Assembly (NCBI RefSeq): GCF_024451105.1 | Contig: NZ_JANGEY010000018.1 | Span: 1 to 50,660 of the forward strand | Source of the DNA: Stutzerimonas stutzeri | GTDB taxonomy: Bacteria > Pseudomonadota > Gammaproteobacteria > Pseudomonadales > Pseudomonadaceae | Direction of reading: 5' to 3' | Length of the DNA stretch: 50,660 bases | Shown here: positions 43,774-50,660 of the stretch, in pieces | How the letters are laid out: every line of letters starts with the position of its first letter | Numbering within the stretch: the first letter of the stretch is position 1 | The notes under the pieces: generated by a model | Databases searched by the model: none | What the model was told of the DNA's origin: nothing | The model's input: the letters and a program-made list of their open reading frames with translations, nothing else | Position numbers and translations under genes: made by a program

Positions 43774-46700
43774 ATGGGCGACAACAACAATCCGACCCCC
43801 AGCACCAACCCGGAAACCTCGCCTGCCGCCCCGGCAAGCCGCCTGATCCGCCGCAGTCCGCGACCGCTGGCCCTCGAGCAGCGCTTCGTGTTCGATGGCG
43901 CGGCCGCCGCCGAGGTGGTCGAGGCCGGCAGCAGCATGCCCGAGCCGAGCACCGAGGCGCCGGCCGCTGCGACCGTCGACCCGTTGCTGGCTGCCTACGC
44001 CGCCGTCGATGCACGCACGACCTCCGCCGGCGCGCCCGACGCAGCCCCCTCGAGCGAACCGCTGTTCCGCCTCGCCAGCGAACATGCTGTGCTCGGCGAG
44101 GCCGCCGAGACGGCCAGCAGCGCGCTGCAGCGCTACCTGCAGGAGGCCAGCGACGCGCAGCTGTTCGAGCTGTTCAACGGCGGCCAGGCCGCGGCGGACG
44201 CCCAGTGGCTGGAGCGGCTCGCCGAGCTGCGCGCGGCCATCGACAGCGGCGAACTCGCGCTGCCGGTGCGTCTGCTCGACAATGCGCAGCTGCAGGGCGC
44301 CCTGGCCGCCTATGCCGGCGAAGGTCCGGGTGGCGCAGCGACCATCTTCCTCAATGGCGACTGGCTGAGCATGCTGGACGCCTCGCGGATCTCCCAGCTG
44401 CTGATCGAGGAGTACGGCCACCATATCGACCGGCTGCTGAACCCGGACGCCGACACCCCGGGCGACGAAGGCCAGCGCTTCGCCGCCGCGGTGACCGGCG
44501 CCGACAGCAGCGCCCCGGGCTTCGCCACCGACAACGACCGGCGCACCCTGCAGATCGACGGCGAATCGATCGAGGTCGAGCTGGCGCAGCTCAGCTTCGG
44601 CAACGCCTACGCGGTCAACGTCGCCACCACCCCGGCCGGCAAGGAGTCGAACAGCCACGACTTCGTCTTCACCAGCCTCGGCACTGCGACCATCAGCGAC
44701 GACACCGCCAGCCACCTGTTCAGCGGCAACGACGTCGCCGCCATCGGCATCAGCATCGGCGGCGAGGAGTACTTCGGCTGGATCAGTCGGCCGATCAAGA
44801 GCAACGGCGTGGTCCGCGGCTTCTACTTCTGGACCGACACGGACTTCGTCGACCTGGCCACCGCCCAGGCCGACGGCAACATGGACGGCGACCGCAACGT
44901 GGCCGACAACCTCGGCTTCCTGCTGGTCGTCGACCAGGCCTTCTTCGACGGCCTCGGCTGGAAGGACCAGGCCGCCAACCTGAAGAACGTCGGCTCCTCC
45001 TCCGACCGGGTCGACAGCGCCCTCAACGCGCTGATCCCCGGCCCAGTCGCGCCCGTCGCGGTCGCCGACACGGCCATCGCCGTCGAGGCCGGCGGCGCGA
45101 GCAACGCCACCCCGGGCAGCAACGCCAGCGGCAATCTGCTGGACAACGACAGCGACGCCAACGGCGACACCCTGACGGTCACCGCGGTCAACGGCAGCGC
45201 CATCGCCAGCGGCGGCAGCCTCGTGGTGAGCGGCCAGTACGGCCAGTTGACCCTCGGCGCCAACGGCGCCTACACCTACGTGGTGGACAACGCCAATGCC
45301 GCCGTGCAGGCCCTGCGCAGCAGCGCCAACACCTTGAGCGAGACCTTCACCTACCGGATCAGCGACGGCAACGGCGGCAGCGCCACCAGCACCCTGACCG
45401 TGACCATCCAGGGCGCCAACGACAACCCGACCGCCCGCCACGACTACAACGTGGCCAAGGAGTCGCTGCTCAGTACCGGCGCCTACGGCGCCGGCGATCC
45501 GCTGGGCAGCCAGGCGACCGGCAACGTGCTGGGCAACGACAGCGACCCGGATCGCTATGGCGAGACCAAGGCGGTCACCGGCGTGGCCATCGAGGGTGCG
45601 GCGACCGGCACGACCACCGCGACCCAGACCATCCTTTCCTTCACCACGCTGCCCAGCAACGTCAGCGTCGGCTACTACGTATTCCTCGACGGCGACGGCC
45701 TCGACAACGACAAGAATGCCGGAACGGCGTTGCGGGATGCCAACGGCAACCAGATCACCATCTCCTCGATCGACACTACGGCCAAGACCTTCACCCTGAG
45801 CGGCACCGTGGCCAACGCCACCCTGACGCAGAACGGCAGCCAGCTGCTGGGCTTCGCCAACAATAGCGGTGGTACCGCCGCCTACAAGGACGAGTACATC
45901 CAGTCCAGCACCAACGCCGCCGGCACCCAGGTCAGCATCAGCGCCGCCCAGGGCTCCATCGCCGTCGGCATGAGCGTCGGCGGCACCGGTTTGGCCACCG
46001 CGCCGACGGTGACCGCGGTCAACTACGACGCCAGCGGCAACATCGGCTCGATCACCCTGAGCAGCGCGGTCGCCATCAGCAACCAGGCGCTGACCTTCAG
46101 CGCCGGCGCCACTGCCGGCGCCACGCTGACCGGCCAGTACGGCAGCCTGCAGCTGAACGCCGACGGCAGCTACACCTACACGCCCACCGCCAACAACCCG
46201 GCTCTCGCCGCCGGCCAGTCGGTGGTCGAACGCTTCGACTACACGATGCGCGACGGTGCCGGAGCGACCAGCTCCGCCAGCCTGTTCATCACCGTGCTGG
46301 GCTCGGGCAGCACCGACCCCAATGCCGTGGCCGACAGTGCCACCGCCACAGAGCGCGGCGGCGTGGCCAATGCCAGCGCAGGCGTCAACCCCAGCGGCAA
46401 CCTGCTGAGCAACGACAGCACGCCGTCCGGCACCAGCGGCCTGGCCATCAGCACGATCCGCGGCATCGGCGCGGCACCGGCGAACGCCACCAGCGTCACC
46501 GCGGCCGGCATCGAGATCAACGGCCTGTACGGCAAGCTCAGTCTCAACAACGCCGGGATCTACAGCTACATCCTCGACAACGACAATCCCGTCGTGCAGG
46601 CACTGCGCGACAGCTCGGACAGACTCAGCGAAACCTTCGTCTACACCGTCACCAACAGCAGCGGCATGAAGGACTCGGCCACCTTCACCATCACCGTCCA

Positions 46701-49700
46701 GGGCGCCAACGACGCCCCGCTGGCCAGCGACGACAGCGCCATCGCCGTCGAGGCCGGTGGCATCAACAACAGCAGCGCCGGCTACGATCCCAGCGGCAAC
46801 GTGCTGAGCAACGACAGCGACGTCGACGACCTGCCGAGCGAGCTGCGGGTCACCGCGGTCAGGACCGGCGGCGTCGAAGGCGCCGGCAGCGCCGGCAGCC
46901 TCGGCAATGCCCTGGCCGGCAGCTACGGCTGGCTGACCCTGAACGCCAATGGCAACTGGACCTACGTCGTCGACCAGAGCAATGCCATGGTCAACGCCCT
47001 GGCCCCGGGCGAGACCCTGACCGAGCGCTTCAACTACACGGTGACCGACCGCTCCGGCAGCGGCCTGTCGGACACCGCGGTGCTGACCATCACCATCCAG
47101 GGCGCCCGCGACAGCGTCGCGGTCAACGACGTCTTCGTCAACGAGGCCTCGCCCTACGCGGTGTTCACCGTCAGCGGCGGCGTCGGCGTCCAGGTCGCCC
47201 TGGCCCTCGACACCGCCGGGCTGCCGGCCAGTGACGTGCGCGCCACCCTCGGCACGGATGTCGGCAGCCAGATCCAGTACCTCGACGGCAGCAACTGGGT
47301 CGCCTACGACGCCGGCAACCCGCCGAGCATTCCGATCGGCGGCCAGCTGCTGGTGCGGGTCGCCGTGCTGCAGGACGACGTCCACGAGGGCAACGAATCC
47401 TTCCGCCTGATTGCCACCACCAGCGACGGCAGCCAGAGCGCCGGCATCGGCACCATCAACGACGAGGGCGAAGGCGACGTCTTCCTCGCAGGCAACACCA
47501 GCGGCACGCCCGACAGCGCCGCGCTGGACGACGACCGCCCGACCCTCAGCGTCGCCAACGTCAGCGTGAGCGAAGGCGATCCGGCCGAGTTCGTCGTCAG
47601 CATCGACAAGGCGGCCACCACGCCGATCAGCTTCTCGCCGGTGCTTGCCAGCGGCACGGCGATCGTCGGCAGCGACACCGCCGCCGCCAGCGCACTGCAG
47701 TACCACGACGGCAGCGACTGGGTGACGGTCAGCGGCCCGGTGAGCATCGCCGCCGGCGAACTGTCGGTGCGCCTGCGCATCGCCACCGTCGACGACAGCG
47801 AGGTCGAGCCCGACCAGACCTTCAGCCTGTCCACCGGCAACGTCTCCGGCACCGTGACCAACCCGCTGGGCGCCAGCGGCACCGCGACCATCATCGACAA
47901 CGACACGCCGGTCGCCGGCGCGCCGGAGCTCGACCTCGACGCCAACGACTCCTCGACCGCCAGCGGCGCCGACTACCTGACCTTCTTCACCGAGAACGGC
48001 AGCGCCGTGAGCATCGCCGACAGCGACCTGCTGATCGTCGACGCCGACAGCACCAACCTGGCTTCTGCAACCATCGTTCTGACCAACGCCAAGGCCGGCG
48101 ACAGCCTGGACGTCGGCCCCCTGCCCACTGGCATCAGCGCCAGCATCGACACCAGCGTGGCGGGCCAGATCACCGTCACCCTCAGCGGCACTGCGAGCAA
48201 GGCCGACTACCAGGCCGCGCTCCGGGCAGTGACATTCAGCAATAGCAGCGACGCCCCCGACACCAGCGACCGCCTGGTGGTGGTCAAGGTCAGCGACGGG
48301 GTGAACGAATCGAACAGCGCGCTGACCACCATCCGGGTGGTCGCAGTGAACGACGCGCCGCTGCTCGCCGACACCGCGCTCAGCCTCAGCGTCGCCGAGG
48401 ATGCCGGCGCGCCCAGCGGCGCGGTCGGCTCCCCGCTCAGCGCCTTCACCGGAGGCATCAGCGACCCCGACGGCGATGTGCCCAAGGGCATCGCCATCAT
48501 CGGCAGCGACGAGACTCACGGCACCTGGTACTACAGCACCGACGGCGGCAGCAGCTGGCAGAGCGTGGGCAGCGTCAGCGCCACCAGCGCGCTGCTGCTC
48601 GCCGACAACCCCAACACCCGCCTGTACTTCCAGCCGGCGGACGACTTCAACGGCAGCATCGCCAGCGGGCTGACCTTCAAGGCGTGGGATCAGAGCAGTG
48701 GCACGGTGGGCAGCCGGGCGGATACCACCCCGCCGACCCAGGCCGACAGCTACACCTCGAGCGAGCCGGTGGTGATTCCTTCTTCGGGGTCGACCGGCAG
48801 CATTACTCTGACCTCCTCGCAGACCGTCAGCGGCCTGAAGGGGCCGGTCACCGGCGTCACCGTCACCCTGAACGGGCTGACCCACGGCTGGCCACAGGAT
48901 CTCGACATCCTGCTGGTCGGCCCGCAAGGACAGAAGGTCATGCTGATGTCCGATGCCGGCGGGGAAGGCGGCAATGCGTTCAGCAACCTGACCCTGACCT
49001 TCGACGACGCGGCGGCCAGCGCTCTGCCCGGCGTCGGCCAGCCGCTGAGCAGCGGCACCTTCCGGCCGACCGACCTGGCCGATGAAGAAGGCGGCGACAG
49101 CTTCACCGGGGTTTCCGGGCCCTTCGCCAGTCAGCTGGCAGAGTTCATCGGCACCGATCCCAATGGCCAGTGGACCCTGTACATTTCCGATGACGTAGTC
49201 CAGTTCGATGGCGGCAGCCTCGCCAGCTGGACGCTGACCCTGCACACGCCCATCGACGGTTCGGCCTTCAGCACCGCCAGCGACAGCATCGCGGTGACCG
49301 TGACGCCGATCAACGACGCGCCCCTGGCCTCCGGCAGCGCCAGCCTGGCACCGGTCGACGAGGACGACACCGATCCGCCCGGCGCCAGCGTGAGCAGCCT
49401 GTTCACGGCCCGCTTCGACGACAGCACCGATCAGGTAGACGGCGGCAGCAGCGCCAACAGCCTCGCCGGCATCGCCATCACCGGCTACACGGCCGATGCC
49501 GCCAAGGGCGACTGGCAGTACAGCATCGACAACGGCACCAGCTGGATCACCCTGAGCGGCATCGCCGGCGACAGCAGCGCCCTGACCCTGCAGGCCAGCA
49601 CCCTGCTGCGCTTCCTGCCGGCAGCCGACTACAACGGCGCAGCCCCGGACCTGACCGTCCGCCTGATCGACAGCACCACCACCGTGGCCAATGCCGCCAA

Positions 49701-50660
49701 CGTGGACGCCAGCCTCAACGGCGGCAGCACGGCGATCTCCGCACAGACCGTGACGCTGTCGACCAGCGTGACCGCCATGCCCGACCCGGCAGTGATCGCC
49801 GGCGAGGACAGCGGCGCGGTCACCGAGGACGCCGATGTCGATGCCGACGGCAAGCTGACCGACAGCGGCACCCTGACCATCAACGATGCCGACGCAGGCG
49901 AAGCCGCCTTCCAGACCACCGTCAGCGCGGCCCCGGGCACCTTCGGCAGCCTGAGCCTCGACGCCAGCGGCGCCTGGACCTACTCGGTCTCCAACAGCGC
50001 CGTGCAGTACCTCAAGGCCGGCGAGACCAAGCTCGAGACCTTCACCGTCACGGCGCTGGACGGCACCGAGCACACGATCAGCATCACCATCAACGGCGTC
50101 AACGACGCACCGGTCGGTGCCAATGCCAACGTCACGACCGCGGAAGACACACCGGTCAGCGGCCAGGTCACCGCCAGCGACGTGGACGGCGACAGCCTGA
50201 CCTTCGCCAAGGCCAGCGACCCGGCCCACGGCAGCGTCACGGTGGCGGCCGACGGCAGCTGGACCTACACGCCGGATCAGGACTACCACGGCTCCGACAG
50301 CTTCACCGTGGAGGTCAGCGATGGCCAGGGCGGCAGCGACACGATCACCGTCAACGTGACGATCACGCCGGTGAACGACGCGCCAGTGGCCCAGAACGAT
50401 GCGGTCACCGTCAGCGAGGACGTGCCGTTCAGCTCCAGCATCAGCCTGCTGGCCAACGACAGCGACGTCGACGGCGACAGCCTGTCGGTGGTGGCGGGGA
50501 CCTTCGTCACCGCCCAGGGCGGCAGCATCGTGATCGCCGCCGACGGCAGCTACACCTACACGCCGCCGGCGGACTTCCACGGCACCGACACGGTGGACTA
50601 CACCGTCACCGACGGCAGCCTGACCGACACCGCGACCCTGACCCTGACGGTCACGCCGGT
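43774..50660 (+). CDS. Giant repeat adhesin, type I-secreted (3' end outside the window)
   Basis: Open from ATG 43774 to the window end: 2295 codons without a stop. Residues 24-40 (RRSPRPLALEQRFVFDGAAA) match the LEPR-like N-terminal motif of large secreted repeat proteins. About 180-250 is a domain with ATIFLNGDWLSML and EEYGHHID (E212-D219). Then come VCBS-type repeats (about 430-550, 553-845, 846-980, 980-1110), two Calx-beta-like domains (1114-1390), cadherin-like modules (1390-1665), a proprotein-convertase P-domain (about 1663-1828), another cadherin-like module, a VCBS repeat (2003-2113) and two cadherin/Big-like repeats (2110-2295). Very Asp/Gly/Ser/Thr-rich with almost no Cys, as in calcium-stiffened RTX adhesins. 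The C-terminal RTX/secretion signal must lie beyond the edge. Probably a biofilm or surface adhesin exported by the upstream TolC/adaptor with an ABC transporter not seen here. Confidence 0.93.
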   Translation, partial: MGDNNNPTPSTNPETSPAAPASRLIRRSPRPLALEQRFVFDGAAAAEVVEAGSSMPEPSTEAPAAATVDPLLAAYAAVDARTTSAGAPDAAPSSEPLFRLASEHAVLGEAAETASSALQRYLQEASDAQLFELFNGGQAAADAQWLERLAELRAAIDSGELALPVRLLDNAQLQGALAAYAGEGPGGAATIFLNGDWLSMLDASRISQLLIEEYGHHIDRLLNPDADTPGDEGQRFAAAVTGADSSAPGFATDNDRRTLQIDGESIEVELAQLSFGNAYAVNVATTPAGKESNSHDFVFTSLGTATISDDTASHLFSGNDVAAIGISIGGEEYFGWISRPIKSNGVVRGFYFWTDTDFVDLATAQADGNMDGDRNVADNLGFLLVVDQAFFDGLGWKDQAANLKNVGSSSDRVDSALNALIPGPVAPVAVADTAIAVEAGGASNATPGSNASGNLLDNDSDANGDTLTVTAVNGSAIASGGSLVVSGQYGQLTLGANGAYTYVVDNANAAVQALRSSANTLSETFTYRISDGNGGSATSTLTVTIQGANDNPTARHDYNVAKESLLSTGAYGAGDPLGSQATGNVLGNDSDPDRYGETKAVTGVAIEGAATGTTTATQTILSFTTLPSNVSVGYYVFLDGDGLDNDKNAGTALRDANGNQITISSIDTTAKTFTLSGTVANATLTQNGSQLLGFANNSGGTAAYKDEYIQSSTNAAGTQVSISAAQGSIAVGMSVGGTGLATAPTVTAVNYDASGNIGSITLSSAVAISNQALTFSAGATAGATLTGQYGSLQLNADGSYTYTPTANNPALAAGQSVVERFDYTMRDGAGATSSASLFITVLGSGSTDPNAVADSATATERGGVANASAGVNPSGNLLSNDSTPSGTSGLAISTIRGIGAAPANATSVTAAGIEINGLYGKLSLNNAGIYSYILDNDNPVVQALRDSSDRLSETFVYTVTNSSGMKDSATFTITVQGANDAPLASDDSAIAVEAGGINNSSAGYDPSGNVLSNDSDVDDLPSELRVTAVRTGGVEGAGSAGSLGNALAGSYGWLTLNANGNWTYVVDQSNAMVNALAPGETLTERFNYTVTDRSGSGLSDTAVLTITIQGARDSVAVNDVFVNEASPYAVFTVSGGVGVQVALALDTAGLPASDVRATLGTDVGSQIQYLDGSNWVAYDAGNPPSIPIGGQLLVRVAVLQDDVHEGNESFRLIATTSDGSQSAGIGTINDEGEGDVFLAGNTSGTPDSAALDDDRPTLSVANVSVSEGDPAEFVVSIDKAATTPISFSPVLASGTAIVGSDTAAASALQYHDGSDWVTVSGPVSIAAGELSVRLRIATVDDSEVEPDQTFSLSTGNVSGTVTNPLGASGTATIIDNDTPVAGAPELDLDANDSSTASGADYLTFFTENGSAVSIADSDLLIVDADSTNLASATIVLTNAKAGDSLDVGPLPTGISASIDTSVAGQITVTLSGTASKADYQAALRAVTFSNSSDAPDTSDRLVVVKVSDGVNESNSALTTIRVVAVNDAPLLADTALSLSVAEDAGAPSGAVGSPLSAFTGGISDPDGDVPKGIAIIGSDETHGTWYYSTDGGSSWQSVGSVSATSALLLADNPNTRLYFQPADDFNGSIASGLTFKAWDQSSGTVGSRADTTPPTQADSYTSSEPVVIPSSGSTGSITLTSSQTVSGLKGPVTGVTVTLNGLTHGWPQDLDILLVGPQGQKVMLMSDAGGEGGNAFSNLTLTFDDAAASALPGVGQPLSSGTFRPTDLADEEGGDSFTGVSGPFASQLAEFIGTDPNGQWTLYISDDVVQFDGGSLASWTLTLHTPIDGSAFSTASDSIAVTVTPINDAPLASGSASLAPVDEDDTDPPGASVSSLFTARFDDSTDQVDGGSSANSLAGIAITGYTADAAKGDWQYSIDNGTSWITLSGIAGDSSALTLQASTLLRFLPAADYNGAAPDLTVRLIDSTTTVANAANVDASLNGGSTAISAQTVTLSTSVTAMPDPAVIAGEDSGAVTEDADVDADGKLTDSGTLTINDADAGEAAFQTTVSAAPGTFGSLSLDASGAWTYSVSNSAVQYLKAGETKLETFTVTALDGTEHTISITINGVNDAPVGANANVTTAEDTPVSGQVTASDVDGDSLTFAKASDPAHGSVTVAADGSWTYTPDQDYHGSDSFTVEVSDGQGGSDTITVNVTITPVNDAPVAQNDAVTVSEDVPFSSSISLLANDSDVDGDSLSVVAGTFVTAQGGSIVIAADGSYTYTPPADFHGTDTVDYTVTDGSLTDTATLTLTVTP

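Noticed and set aside
44205-45866. 553-codon plus-strand ORF inside the adhesin region
   Set aside because: Different frame from the adhesin, Arg/Gln/Pro-rich, no domains.
43549-50580. 2343-codon minus-strand ORF opposite the adhesin
   Set aside because: Mirror of the repeat adhesin; Val/Gly/Ala/Asp-rich from complement of DG/AT-rich codons. The plus frame has recognisable VCBS, Calx-beta and P-domains.

Overview
This is a high-GC (about 70%) chromosomal segment from a gammaproteobacterium, almost certainly Pseudomonas or a close relative. The basis is gene content and order. Positions 3-22 kb carry mrp/sha, dinG, SEC-C genes and a quiP-like acylase, as in the P. aeruginosa PA1032-PA1059 neighbourhood. 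Positions 22.6-36.2 kb carry dcd, apbC, metG, rnfABCDGE, nth and a PA3496-family gene, as around PA3480-PA3496 (locus numbers from memory). No rRNA, tRNA, insertion sequence or prophage was recognised.

Layout. (1) 0.1-1.4 kb: a type I-F-type CRISPR array of 22 repeats and 21 spacers, with no cas genes in the window, followed by a lone YefM-like antitoxin gene and a serine hydrolase. (2) 3.1-8.8 kb: a six-gene Mrp/Sha cation/proton antiporter operon with fused A and B subunits. (3) 8.9-22.6 kb: PsiE-family protein, DinG, envelope lipoproteins, two SEC-C proteins, a QuiP-like acylase, a ferritin-like/VIT1 metal transporter, a GlxA-type regulator divergent from an OsmC gene, and an erythromycin-esterase-family enzyme. 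(4) 22.6-28.8 kb: dcd, apbC and metG, then a three-gene module (DUF1190-like protein, ATP-grasp glutathionylspermidine-synthase-like ligase, DUF350 membrane protein). (5) 29.0-36.2 kb: the Rnf electron-transport operon running into nth, then a PA3496-family gene. (6) 36.2-40.9 kb: two small envelope genes, then a two-component system divergent from GlcG/HbpS-like, periplasmic HIU-hydrolase-like and DUF2790 genes. An HprR-box-like dyad lies in the divergent spacer. (7) 41.4 kb to the end: a TolC-like outer-membrane factor and a short periplasmic adaptor read as one ORF, followed by a giant repeat adhesin that runs off the window. This looks like a type I secretion/adhesin locus; its ABC transporter is not in the window.

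Most notable observations. (a) The TolC/adaptor fusion sits exactly on a heptanucleotide tandem repeat; removing one copy restores separate genes overlapping by ATGA. (b) A CCTGC pentamer tract lies upstream of the same operon. (c) A proprotein-convertase P-domain appears nested inside a cadherin-like repeat of the adhesin. (d) A family of intergenic hairpins keeps a fixed 12-nt loop while the stems covary. (e) A compact DUF1190-like/ATP-grasp/DUF350 operon could be a protein- or peptide-tagging system. (f) The CRISPR array shows a duplicated spacer, a 7-bp slippage event and decay at both ends.

Many long antisense ORFs in this GC-rich DNA are shadows and were left out.
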